From Ophiodon elongatus (taxonomy: Eukaryota; Chordata; Actinopteri; Perciformes; Hexagrammidae): a stretch of DNA of 64,000 bases. The position numbers and the translations under genes were made by a program. Below are positions 12,701 to 23,158 of the stretch, piece by piece. Positions within the stretch are counted from its first letter, which is position 1; each line of letters opens with the position of its first letter. Below the pieces are notes generated by a model that had not been told where the DNA came from, did no database searches, and saw only the letters and a program-made list of their open reading frames with translations. The stretch is taken from positions 6,483,501-6,547,500 of the forward strand of contig JACSYO010002159.1 of NCBI GenBank assembly GCA_016806645.1. The letters run 5' to 3'.

Positions 12701-15700
12701 GCTTCCAGACGGGAATCCCCAGCACCACCTCAGGGCTTCTCATTGGGTTGCCCCACGACCAGTCCCAGATTCTGGTCTCGGAGGCTGGTCGGCCGCACGA
12801 GCTCGGTCCCAGTGTTGCCATAGTGTCCAGTCCTTCCTCCCAGACTATACTCGCGTCTGCTCACGGCAAGAAGAGGCCCATCTCTCGTCTTCAACCAAGA
12901 AAAAGCAAAAAGCTGGCCCGCTCCCGTAGCCAGCCTACTCTGGCCCCGTCTGAAGTGGGCCCTTCCAACATGACACTCATCAACCTGTCTTCCCCTCAGA
13001 TTACTGCTGGCATCCCTGGCCAACCTGGTGGCCTGGTTGAGTTGAGCACTCTCTCCACTTCCCAGCGCAAGGTCCCAAATATTATCAAGAGACCAAAATC
13101 GGGTCGGGTTATGTACTTGGATCCCACTACTCTCATTCAGCAGAGGATTCCCGGTACTGCCCAGCCTGGTATCCTGGGCCATGATTCCTCCACTCACCTT
13201 ATACCTTGCACAGTCTCTGGTCTCAACCCCAATCAGTCAGTGCTAAATGTTGTGTCCCTGCCCTCTAGTGGCGCTACTGGCCTTCTTGCACCAGGATCAG
13301 TGTCCCTCTCCACCCCTATCCTCAGCTCTACTGAGATCACAGGGCCAATTAGCAACCTCCTGTTCAAAGCAAGTCCACATGGCTTGGGCCTCCAATCAGC
13401 AGGAGCTCCACTGATATCACACCTCAGCTCCTCTGTCCAGACATCTATTGCCGGCAGCATCTGCGTCCTACCCTCCCAACAGACTATCAGCATGGCTGTC
13501 AATCAGCAAGGAGAGACAGAAGTTAGTAATATCCACTTACAGCACCAATCTCAGCATATTAACAGAGCCCAGACTGTGGACTCCAGTCCAAACACCACTG
13601 TTACTTTAGCCACCTCGCTAAGCTCTGCCAAGAGACGTGTTGTTGGAGTGTTCACCCAAACACAAACCTCTACACACTCCCAGAGCAGTAGAACAACTCC
13701 CATCTCCAGATCTTCAGAACAAAGGCCGCCTAACTCGACCACTTCAGGAGCAGAAAAGGGCAAACCGAAATCAAAGAGGAGCAGGCAGAGTCCTGACATA
13801 ACCAGTGTGAAAAAGCTCAAGGCCTCTCAGGCAGAGGAGCATCAAAGCAACCCTGCAGGAAGACATCCCTCAAAGCCAAGGTGAGACAGTTGTTATTCTG
13901 GCTGCTTGAGATGTATTGTGTTTTCGGTTTATTCCTATTTACATGAATAAACCTTCTAAAAAATGTTAGGTGCCATAATATATGGAGAATAAAGACAGTT
14001 TTTTTTGTCATGAGATACATTGTACAAGGTCCGTATGATCATAAAAAAGCTGGAAAAATGAAAATTTTGGAAAACTCATGGACGTTTGCTTCATAAATAC
14101 CTCAACTAAGAAAAATATACTGTTTAAATAGTACTTAAATGTGCAGGCAGGTCAGTTACGTCACTTAACGGTGTTCTCTGCATGGGGTAACGTCTTTTGG
14201 CTGCTGATATTGGGGCTAAATTACTTTGAAACCCACTAGCCACAGTGGCTGGTGAGCAACATTTTTTTTATTTCAAGCCCTGACTACACATTAGTTTTGA
14301 AGGTACAAGCTTGCCTTTTCAGGTCATATTCCCAGACAGCCATTGTTTGTCATTCATTTTTTTTAAGATATACTGTGGTACATTTTTGGTAGATTTTCAT
14401 TCTTATTTTTTCATGTATGCACAGACGTTTCAGGACATATATGGTCATGAAATCTTTTGGATAAAACCCTGATTGTAATTAATTGTGAATACAAGAACAG
14501 GATTGTGTTTATGCTTTATTCTTGAGATGCTTCTTTATAACAAACAGATTGTTTGTACACAATTATATTTTTAGTCACTGTACAGTTTGGTTCGGGTACA
14601 GAGAAGTGAAATAGCTCATCTTGACTGAAACTATAACTCCCAATTGGTCCCTAAAGTACTTCCGCGTAAAATGTATTATATATACATTATATAATATACA
14701 TTTTGAGCCTCTCTTATCGTCTTTGCAAGCAGTTCCAAAGAGCTGAGCTCCCCCGAACCCATGGATACAGGCAAGCCTGCAGACAAGGCAACCAACAAGA
14801 GGTATGGGGTCATCCATGCTAGGTGCCCAATTTCATACTTAATATATGAAAGAGTTCTAATGCTTGCCTATAATCTTTTCCAGTGTGCTTGGTAAAAAGA
14901 AGACATCTGATAGTCCCGTGTTACCGGGGAAAGTAGTGGGGAAAGACAAACCATCTGCAGCTGGCGGAGCAGGGTCTCTTCCTGTGGCTTCACCACCCGA
15001 CCAAGACGGCAACAGCAGGGACACCAGCCTGGATAGCAAACCCAAGAAGGGCATCATCTTTGAAATCTGCAGTGAGGACGGCTTCCACATCCGCTGTGAG
15101 AGTATCGAAGGTGAGAGGATAGGACTTTGTTTCCTTTGGCAAAAAGGTCATATAATGTGCTTTTAAAGTTGATTTAGCTATATTGAGTAGCTTGTTGCCC
15201 ATAAATATAGAGCACAGGGCTATTTGCAGTCACAGAGAAACAATGTCCTCTTTGTTGCAAAGTGTTTAGACTACATTTCTAATACAAATCATTACTGAGA
15301 ATACAAATCGCGTCTCACTTCCTGACTACACTCGACGTTCTTTGTCAGAACTAAAGAATTAGTGCAACTACAACATGTACACAAAAGGTTACATTTCAAA
15401 TATATGCCACACATGCATTCAAATAAAGGTGATGAAAAAAAGATTAGAATAAGAGCTGTTGATGCGTGTGAAATATTGAACATACGTTGTGCATGAAATG
15501 CTGAGCTGTCTTGTCCTAACTTTGCAGAGGCTTGGAAATCCCTGACTGATAAGGTGCAGGAAGCTCGCTCCAATGCACGACTCAAAGAGCTCTCTTTTGA
15601 AGGTGAGGCATCACTCTGACTACACCACAAAACAAAGAATAGATGCGTTGTTGTATCTGCAAAAAAATGTATTGTGGACGCTTTCCTTTGCTCCTCCCAG

Positions 15701-15882
15701 GTGTGAATGGATTGAGGATGCTGGGAGTCGTCCACGAGGCAGTGGTCTTCCTGCTCGAGCAGCTTTACGGCTCCAGACACTGTCGGAGCTACCGTTTCCG
15801 CTTCCATAAACCAGAGGAAACCGATGAACCTCCCATCAACCCCCACGGGTCGGCTCGTGCAGAGATCCACCACAGGTTGGTT

Positions 15883-15974
<92 letters not shown>

Positions 15975-18583
15975 TGGAGTGTGTACCAAGACTGTTCTTC
16001 CATCACAGGGCCTCGATGTAGGGAGATTGTAGCAGACAGATAAATACTAAACACTGTATTGTAACAAGCTTCCGTTACCACCGTGGGTTTCCCTCAGCAC
16101 AATGAAGCCCAACACACTCAAATAGCATTTATCAACGTTTTTATTATCACCACTGTCCAGGCTGCCCTCGGACATGCGCTCTCCTGCTGTGCCTCCGAGC
16201 ACACCCGCCGTGTACGCTTGTTCGTGGTCCGCTCTGCCGCTCGGACAGACTGTGCTCCCGAGTCTCCTTCTCCATCTGTTCTTCCATCACTACTGAAGTT
16301 TATCTAGCAGAGAAACACAATCAAAGATTGATTTCAGCTGAGGCCAATTAAGCCTCTTCCCTGTCCCCTGTGCAGCTGAGCCCAGCCACGCCCCGCCACC
16401 ACATGTATATTGTACACACTGTTGATAAACAATGTTGGAAATATGAGCACAACCCAAAGATTGGGTAAATGATTCATTGGCCGATTGGGAAACCAAGAAC
16501 CTTCTTTCTGACTTTAATGCTCCTAATTAGAAAATTGGTTTTAATCAAACTTGTAACCAAACCTGTTTGGATCCTAGCGTTTGTGTTTCTGACTGATGCC
16601 TATTACATCTGTTTGCCTTCCAGGAGGTCTGTATTTGACATGTTCAACTTCCTGGCCTCAAAACACCGCCAGCCTCCTGAGTACAGGCCGCAAGAAGACG
16701 ACGATGACGAAGGGCAGCTGAGGACTGCCAGGTCAGTTACTGCGCCCACAAGATTTTTTATTTATTCACAGTCATTACAATCGGTCATTGTGCTGCTGCA
16801 ACACCTGAATTCCCTCCTGAGGATCTTGTCTTACATTATCTGACCTGATCTTATTATCTGAAATTGAGAGTTAACAGTTTATAAAATATAATTTTGTCAA
16901 GATGGTTTCATAAGACCACAACATTTATTTTTGTTGCAGGCGTGCCTCCATGGAGCTCCCACTGGCTGTGAGATTCAAACAGCTCAAGGCCACCTCTAAG
17001 GAAACTGTTGGAGTCTACAGGTTAGATCGGGGGGGCTTAATCTGTCAATCATTTATAAACAATTTACAATTCTGTTGATGAAAAGTTTCACAAGATGTAG
17101 ATGATGTTCAATAGCTGGGTTTCCACAAGGAACTAAAAGGTTCCTTCAGACTATTGTTGTCTGTATTTCCAAAGACCAGAGAGGCTGATGAGGAATACTG
17201 GTGGTCGCAGGGGTAAACACACTCTGCAGCCTTTAGTTCAGTGAGCCCACCTGTTTCATCTAATTATCATGTTCAAATACAACCATGGTTCTATCTCACT
17301 GCGACAACGTTTACTGCTGCTTAGTATTTACTGATGCTTGTTGGATGTAATGAATGAAATGCAGGGGGTGAAAATGAAACTAAGACCGTCTGTCTCCACA
17401 GTAAATCATCTGTGTGTGTTTGATGGTTATTTATTTGTACTTTTGAACGTAACCGGCATGAAACATTTTGTTCCCACTCACAGCAATGCTGTGTGATGTT
17501 TCTCTCTTTTTTTTTTTGAGTTGGGAAGCCGAAAGCCTAGTTTAACTTTACATTTAGTGTCAAACAAAGACAAATGCTCTCCCCGTCTCCTAAAATAGTC
17601 CTAAATTGACACAAGAGTGCTTCCTTGTTTTATGAATGTATCCTTACATGAGTTGAAGCAGAGGTGCTTTATGTGTATGACCAATCAGCAACATCATCCT
17701 TGCAAATCCCACCCCGAACATTCTCACATCAGGGATTTTTAGCTTTTTAAAATTTCCCCGGAACTTAATTTTGACCCTGAACTCTGTGGTTGAAACACAG
17801 GGAGTTCCCCACAAGGTTCCTAGTCCCGAGGGGAAGTCCTGTGGTCGAACGGAAATTTTGAGACATTTGCCGTTGGATTTCCCTGTCACATTTCCCTTTG
17901 TCGTTTATAATTAATGAGATCAGTTGTGGTTGTCCATGATCTTGATAAACTTGAAGGTATAAAAAAGGCAGATGGCCTAAACAATATCAGCATCTACATA
18001 TGCAGGCTAAAGCCGTTACTGGGATTCAATTCCAAATACTTTATCCCTCTGCAGGTCTCCCATTCATGGCCGAGGTCTGTTCTGCAAGAAAACCATTGAT
18101 GCAGGGGAGATGGTCATTGAATACTCTGGAAATGTCATTCGGTCTGTGCTCACTGACAAACGGGAGAAATATTACGACGGAAAGGTGAGAGCTAGGGAAT
18201 GAACTTTGAGTTTAAAATGTATTCATTTGGTGAACTTAAACAAATGCAAAAAACATTGGGAGCATACTATAACATACATTAAACTTCTGTCTTCACTTTT
18301 CTCAAAGGGGATTGGCTGCTACATGTTTCGCATCGACGACTATGAGGTGGTAGATGCCACGGTGCATGGCAACGCCGCCCGCTTCATCAACCACTCCTGC
18401 GAGTCCAACTGCTACTCTCGGGTCATCACTGTGGATGGCCAGAAGCACATCATCATCTTGGCCTCTCGGCGCATTTACTGTGGGGAGGAGCTAACCTACG
18501 ACTACAAGTTCCCTATTGAGGATGCCAGCAACAAGCTGCCCTGCAACTGCGGTGCAAAGAAGTGTCGCAAGTTCCTCAACTGA
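108..18583 (+). CDS. kmt2a: Histone H3K4 methyltransferase 2A (MLL1), 3' part: 28 exons to the stop codon
   Basis: KMT2A methylates histone H3 lysine 4 in the nucleus, within a complex with WDR5, RBBP5, ASH2L and menin. The exons I read are 108-181, 317-556, 768-914, 2037-2132, 2400-2520, 2732-2845, 3034-3218, 3430-3606, 4133-4243, 4438-4511, 6334-6548, 6646-6740, 6823-6960, 7063-7221, 7353-7464, 7552-7630, 7781-7941, 8274-8420, 8574-11193, 11301-13880, 14733-14801, 14884-15110, 15528-15602, 15701-15875, 16624-16731, 16940-17020, 18055-18184 and 18308-18583. All introns are GT-AG and the summed length keeps one frame to TGA, giving about 2,927 residues. The order PHD1-3, bromodomain, ePHD, FYRN, Taspase-1 sites, KIX motif, FYRC, Win, SET, post-SET is diagnostic of MLL1/MLL2; the bromodomain and QVDGADD/QLDGVDD sites favour KMT2A. 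The start, AT hooks and CXXC domain lie upstream. This part is about 300 residues longer than in human, mostly from the first giant exon. Confidence 0.97.
317..3218 (+). other. kmt2a: kmt2a exons encoding PHD fingers 1-3
   Basis: The exon at 317-556 carries the GVHRIRVDFK segment and opens PHD1 (CFLCASSGNVE). Exon 768-914 (147 nt, the size I recall for the human exon) and exon 2037-2132 (96 nt) finish PHD1 and begin PHD2 (LLECDKCRNSYHPECLGP). Exons 2400-2520 and 2732-2845 finish PHD2 and begin PHD3 (CPLCDKCYDDDDYDSK). Exon 3034-3218 finishes PHD3 with YTCTKCTERHPAEW. All Cys/His zinc ligands I can follow are kept. In mammals PHD3 reads H3K4me2/3 and binds CYP33, and this segment corresponds to the breakpoint region of human leukaemia translocations. 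The intron 915-2036 has no other coding signal. Confidence 0.93.
3430..4511 (+). other. kmt2a: kmt2a exons encoding the bromodomain
   Basis: Exons 3430-3606, 4133-4243 and 4438-4511 encode the atypical MLL1 bromodomain that packs against PHD3. Recognisable pieces are the linker NPETEESLPSRRSPEGPDPP, the helix LEFSDDITRIIQTAINSDGG and the end KSFFIRQMDRIFPWF. The intron before 4133 ends in a short (TG)n tract plus a pyrimidine run. MLL2/KMT2B lacks a bromodomain, so this block helps fix the paralogue as KMT2A. Confidence 0.92.
4512..6333 (+). other. kmt2a: kmt2a intron of 1.8 kb, no other gene seen
   Basis: AT-rich intron between the bromodomain exon and the exon that starts SGLLPNAVLPPSLDHNY. 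Short open frames inside it have no recognisable similarity, no domain signature and no splice-supported continuation. I see no RNA gene and no clear mobile element. Confidence 0.7.
6334..7221 (+). other. kmt2a: kmt2a exons encoding the proline-rich linker and extended PHD4 (ePHD)
   Basis: Exon 6334-6548 encodes a conserved linker (LPHLMKKIIPAPRPK) followed by a run of serines and prolines. Exons 6646-6740, 6823-6960 and 7063-7221 encode the C2HC pre-PHD plus PHD4: CVLCLKYGDE, then RLLYIGQNEWTHVNCALWSA, then CEKCQKPGATVGCCLTSC and NYHFMC. Zinc ligands are complete by eye. The proline stretch after ASPPSLPP is longer than the human one I recall and is low-complexity. Confidence 0.93.
7353..7941 (+). 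other. kmt2a: kmt2a exons encoding FYRN
   Basis: Exons 7353-7464, 7552-7630 and 7781-7941 encode the FYRN half-domain: GSMTIDCLGIL, LFPVGYQCSRVYWS and ARKRCVYTC. After Taspase-1 cleavage, FYRN in the N-fragment pairs with FYRC in the C-fragment to hold the processed protein together. The last exon ends with the conserved ENRTIAHSPP segment. FYRC is encoded about 7.8 kb downstream at 15528-15875. Confidence 0.92.
8274..11193 (+). other. kmt2a: kmt2a exon 8274-8420 and first giant exon 8574-11193 (contains Taspase-1 site CS1)
   Basis: Exon 8274-8420 encodes the linker before the giant exon. The giant exon begins with HEIVTVGDSLVN, as in mammals. It then holds a proline/serine stretch, a long degenerate SRDS/DSEK repeat (about 8800-9405), and Asn/Ser/Thr-rich disorder with little similarity to human. 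Conservation returns at KRRYPRRSARARSNMFFG (about 10750) and at the cleavage site CS1, QVD|GADD, whose Asp is at 10931-10933 and Gly at 10934-10936. The exon ends at donor 11194 (CT|gtaagt). Reading into the intron meets TAA at once (11195-11197), so splicing is required for the full protein. Confidence 0.93.
11301..13880 (+). other. kmt2a: kmt2a second giant exon (Taspase-1 site CS2, KIX-binding activation motif)
   Basis: The acceptor at 11299-11300 restores the frame. CS2 follows 11 residues later as QLD|GVDD, with cleavage between 11334 and 11335. The conserved KSDSDNNNSDDCGNILPSD precedes DIMEFVL (about 11710-11730), the motif equivalent to the human CBP/p300 KIX-binding transactivation segment. 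Further conserved islands are EKLIVVNQQFQPLYVLQT, SGLLIGLP, KKRPISRLQPRKSKKLA, NMTLINLS and VPNIIKRPKSG. Between them the sequence is Ser/Thr/Gln-rich and disordered. The exon ends at CCA AG|gtgag. Confidence 0.94.
14733..15875 (+). other. kmt2a: kmt2a exons for FYRC and the WDR5-binding Win motif
   Basis: Exon 14733-14801 is short and poorly conserved; its acceptor could also be 14730. Exon 14884-15110 ends in KKGIIFEICSEDGFHIRCES. Exons 15528-15602 and 15701-15875 encode FYRC: KVQEARSNARL, GVNGLRMLGVVHEAVVFLLE and YRFRFHKPEE. The Win motif reads GSARAEIHHR; the arginine that inserts into WDR5 is kept, while the flanking residues differ slightly from human (AEVHL in human as I recall). Confidence 0.93.
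15885..15972 (+). repeat. (AC)44 microsatellite in a kmt2a intron
   Basis: Uninterrupted AC dinucleotide tract of 88 bp beginning 9 nt after the 5' splice site of the Win-motif exon (donor at 15876). Long open frames through it are only repeat artefacts. Confidence 0.98.
16624..18583 (+). other. kmt2a: kmt2a exons for SET and post-SET domains
   Basis: Exon 16624-16731 encodes VFDMFNFLASKHRQPPEY plus an acidic stretch. Exon 16940-17020 leads into SET. Exon 18055-18184 has PIHGRGLFCKKTIDAGEMVI and EYSGNVIR. Exon 18308-18583 has GIGCYMFRIDD, GNAARFINHSCESNCYSRV, GEELTYDYKF and the post-SET CNCGAKKCRKFLN followed by TGA. The cofactor-binding NH and the catalytic-pocket Tyr residues are present. 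In the NHSC motif the usual proline after the acidic residue is serine (codon 18404-18406). Confidence 0.96.
17110..17885. repeat. Probable degenerate repeat in a kmt2a intron
   Basis: The intron between the last two pre-SET exons holds a segment that starts with GGGTTTCCACAAGGAACTA. Its far end has related wording in opposite orientation (GGGAGTTCCCC, AAGGTTCC, GGATTTCCC). This resembles short non-autonomous DNA elements common in fish introns. The ends are too decayed to define a terminal inverted repeat or target duplication, so the class is uncertain. Confidence 0.35.
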
Positions 18584-18624
18584 TATCTGAACAATTTAAA
18601 GAGGACTTTTAGTCTGTTGATCAG

Positions 18625-18758
18625 CAGTGCCACGACGTTCTGAGGTCCTCCTTACCGGGGGTTTGCCGTGGCACTGGCTTTATGTCCATTTCCTGGGTCC
18701 GGTTCATGTAGGACCACCGCTGCCAACAGGCCAGTGTTTCTGCTGCTGGTGTTGGCAG
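18625..18758 (+). promoter_or_regulatory. Two predicted RNA stem-loops at the start of the kmt2a 3' UTR
   Basis: Stem-loop 1 pairs CAGTGCCACG (18625-18634) with CGTGGCACTG (18667-18676), a perfect 10-bp stem with a 32-nt loop. Stem-loop 2 pairs CTGCCAACA plus CCAG (18720-18734, with a two-base bulge) with CTGG plus TGTTGGCAG (18746-18758), 13 base pairs around an 11-nt loop. The pairing is directly visible; a function is inference. Confidence 0.5.
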
Positions 18759-21700
18759 AACACAGCAGAGGCAGCGGTCGTGGGTCGTACTGTACATACA
18801 GGAAGGGCCATTTTGGAGGAGGGGCCACTTGTAGAAATTCAAACATATTGTGCCTCCTTTTGTCTCATTTACATTTGGCATGGGAAGTTTCGCCTTCAGA
18901 GGTCAGTTATGAAACGGTTTGAGCCTTCACAGCATTGCAATATAACAATAACTTTAATTTACATTTGGATGATAAAGTTATCCCTTCATCATTTTTTACA
19001 TTGGCCCATCCTCCTTCATTTTCTAGAAGTATGTTATGGTCCACTAATGCTGAGATGTAAACTTAGAAGAACAAAAATTCAAGAACTTGGTTCCATTATT
19101 ACACCAAAGTGCAATTTGTTGAAGGGACTTGGAACAGTAATTTTAATAGAAAGAAAAATTAGAAACTTGTTAGTATTTCTGTTTTTTGTTTTTGTTTATT
19201 TTTATAAATCTCAGTGTCAGCTATAATTGATGCACATCTCCCTGTCTGAATGTGCCCTGATGCCTCCAGAGCCGTTGTGATTTACTGAACCTTTCCCCCT
19301 TGAGCGTGTGTACATTTAACACTGTAAATAGGAGCTGCTTGTGAATAAGCAGCCTGAGAAGAGCTGTACAGGTGGAAACACTAGGGGGAGCAGTGGCCAC
19401 AGAAAGGGAGAGAGAAAAAAAAAGTCACAGGGGTAGAAATGTAAATTTGTTTAAAAAGCAAAAGGTTATTTTTGTCCGTTCGTGTAAAGGGTGATCTCTG
19501 AGGTCGATACCATCCGTTGTACTTAAATTGACTTTAAGTCTGACAGCTTGGTAGCTATGTAGACATGTAATTGATGGGATTAAGCCTCTGGCCTGACAGA
19601 GCGAGGCAGCTAGAGATTCTGGTGGACTGACAGCCAAGGGACCGGAGAACCCTACTGATGTGCTTTAGTAGACATATTTATAATTGATTTTCGGAGCTGT
19701 GATCCAGATACAGCCGTGGATCTTACAGAAACATACAGACATGTGCATGCTGTTATCAAAATTGATTTTGGTAATTATACAACCTCGGACTTTTGAATCA
19801 CGTTCCAAATTACAGCAGCAGAGAGAACCAAACATCACGCCCTTGAATTGACTTTTCACACAGCTTGTTTTCTTCTTGGCCTGTTGTGATAACCGTTACT
19901 TTGGAAAATGTTTTTTTATTTGTATTAAGTCTTTTTTAGTCTTGTCTGTTATCTTTTTTATTATGGACAGGGAAATATCATGCTTGCTTTTAAAAAACAA
20001 ATGTAAATAATGTATATTTTTCTACAAAAAGACTTACAAAGCACTCACTAGTGAATAGCACTTAATGATGGTATTTATATTTTTAAAAAATTGTATTTAT
20101 TTTATTGCCATTTTTGTAGGAAATAGAGGTTTACAAACACTAATGCTTGGTCTCTATGTTTTGTATTCCGCTGCCTTTTCAAAGTTGTTTTTTGTTTTTA
20201 TTTTTTTTTATTTTTTATTTTTTTTTTTATTTGTAGCCTGAATGTTTTCTTTGATTCCAAAGACTGACACTGGTCTGTGGCTTGGTCCGTTGAGTTCAGT
20301 CCACCAGTTGCTCTTTTATCTATCCCGGGCCGTTGCGTCGGAGCTGACGTTATTTTTTATTGTTCCAGTTCTAGCTGGCAGTATGGCAGTCGTGAACTAT
20401 TATTATGCACTTGAGAGAGTTAAGATTGTTGATCCCTAGCAGATATCTCCTCTCTCCAGCCTTATTGTCTCCACACCACATCACACCGAGAATCAAGTCC
20501 ACTTACAGGCTGCTGCTACCAGGCAGTCTTATCGAAATGAGTCGTTTTGTTTTTCTTGCCACTAATCAACCATTGGCTCACAGCCAAGTGGCACGTGTTT
20601 AAAATCCAACAGGAGATCCATCAAACAGTTGTGTCCCTCTGCAGACTAAAAACAAAGAGGTGCCTTTATTTTAATGCTATCAACAAGCATTCATCAGACC
20701 CCTGTCGAGCCAATCCGTTTATTAAAGAAGCCACTTCGTCCTGGTGACCACTCATCTGTGCTCACCGGCGTTTAGAAATCACTTTTTATTCTCTCAGTCA
20801 CTGTCCTTGTGGTTTGCCTTAGTTGTAAATGAGCATGCCTCTTCTCTCTCACAAGCCTTCATGTCCTGGGCGGAATATCTGATGAGAAGGTTTAGGAATG
20901 ACTGCTTTCACTATGCGATTAAAGTCAATGTTTTTGTCCCTTTTTAAAAAAAAAAAGAAAATTAAGTTATTGTTGTCCGCCGTTCATGCTGACTTCGTTA
21001 TCACCTAAAGGCCGTTAGCAGTTACTCCCACACTGCTTCTTGTTGTGAGCTGAAAAAAGAAATACGACCCACACATGATTTGCACTTTAGCTGTGACACA
21101 GGCACTGAATAGACGTAGGAAAACTCTTTCACCAGACAGACAGTACAGCTCCAACGCTGAAACCACAAGCACAGATGGTCACTGAGAATACTTTGAGTTT
21201 GTGCATCAGGCCCTGATATAAGAACTGAGTTTGGTCATCTTGGGTTGGTCTTGATGACTCCTGAAAGAGAGATGTTTGAGGCTCTAGCCAAGTGCACTTG
21301 ACTCCCTTTTCTTTTTTTTTCCTGCAACAAAGTGAAGGCAGGGACCACGCCAGCAGCCCTCTCCTTCCTGAAGGTGCAGTGTGTACAAACCTCGGCTGTG
21401 CTTTTCCATTCGGGCCTGAAGATCAGGCGCCCCCCCAAACCCTGGCTGACTGGCCAGCCTCGTGGTTGTACAGCTGCACCTCCATTGGGCTCGCTGAGTT
21501 CAGCTGCTAAGGTCAACAATGAATGTATATTCCTTCACGTCACCGGATAATGTTGATGCTTTGTCGGCTACATTTGTTTTCAGTTCTTGTGTCAACAACC
21601 CTGGTAGAGATATGAACAATGTGTAGATGTGACCTCAAACTGGGCAGCATCGGTTTTCATTTCAGCACCGGGAATAATACTGAAGTGTGAACAGCAGTGG

Positions 21701-23152
21701 CATTTCTATCTGCAGGACAACAAGTTCTTACTGGGTTAGCTCTCCGCTTCACGCTAGCATCGGTGATGACAGGTTTACTGATGCCAAGGGCTCTGTCTAC
21801 GGCTCTCACTCCTCGAGATCCACGTCTGAATTTTCAGTGAACAATAAGTCATTTATTTCACTGTCAAACGGCATATATATACGATAAGGAAATGGTCTCT
21901 GTTGTTTCTTTGGACTTCATTTTACCACGCCACACCAGTGGTCCTTCTCCGTCATTATCTGTAACTATAGTATAAATACATAAACAATATTATACGGAAA
22001 CATGCATAGCAATTTCTTGTACTTTAGTATCTATACAATATATGGAATGGACAGACAAACTTAGTTACAGTAGCAAAACAGCAAATTTATAACGGTTAAT
22101 AGCAATGTTTCAATGTTCTCTATAATGGTTTTGTGTTACAGTACTATCAGATGAAACTAACGTGCATCATTCTTTTGTATATTGATATCCAGTACCAATT
22201 TTGCTGTGCCTGTGAGTGTTCCTTCATCAATGAGGAGCACTGCAGTTTTGCTTTTCAAATTTCTTTCTGGAAAGGAACGTTCTTTATGTGATGACAACTG
22301 TAACTGTATTAATGTGGTTGTGAACTTCTTGAGGTCAGCCATTTTGTCCCCCCCCCCCCCCGACCCCCGACCCCCCTCTGGTTGTTGTAGTGAATGTTTT
22401 TCCGTTTTTTCTTTGTATGTTTTAACAGGGACTTTTTAGACGGCTTACTTGATGTGGTATAAATTAAGAGTTTGGTCTGTGGAGACTGTCCAGGAGTCCC
22501 ACCAAAATGGCGTTTTCCCATTTTGGAAAATCTCTCACATGTCTCCCTGACGACCTCTCTCGCCTCCGAAGCTTTTGTTGTACTTATCATGTACTGGTTT
22601 TTTTTTTTTTTTTTTTTATAGAAAGTCATAATGCTGAGATAATGCTGATGTTGAAAACATTTTGTTTATTTATTTTGTGCAACATCCACCCTGAATTGTT
22701 CTTTTACAAGTCATGGTTTGGGAGAGGTCTGACGAGTACATAACATGTATTTGTAATTTTCTAATTGTTTCTTGTGTATAGAAGTTATCAGCCTAGGATG
22801 GGATGTGGTGTCACAGGGGGAGCGGAGGGAAGGACATGCAAAAAAGAGGGATCATGGATCATGAACAGGCTTGTTTCTTATGCCTTGAATATACCTTTGT
22901 CTTATCAATATTCCTCCTGCTCTCTGTAATAATGGTATTCATGAGTTCAACAGTCATATTTTATCCCGTTTTAACAGTGTTCTTTCAATACACATCAACA
23001 AAATGAAGGAAAACCACCACAGTGAAAATAGACCACAAACTACTTGGTTGAATGTATAATTAGGAAACAAAGTTGTATATAAATGTAAAAAGAAAAGTTT
23101 CTAATCATGTTTATTTTCTATGCACTTTTTTTATTTAAGTGATAGTTTAAAT

Positions 23153-23158
23153 AATAAA
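23153..23158 (+). terminator. kmt2a: Candidate poly(A) signal of kmt2a
   Basis: Canonical AATAAA, followed within about 20 nt by T/GT-rich sequence. No earlier AATAAA was noticed in the preceding 4.5 kb. Confidence 0.6.

Noticed and set aside
15292..16081. Open frames of Cys-Val or His-Thr repeats on both strands
   Set aside because: Translation of the (AC)44 microsatellite; no protein similarity.
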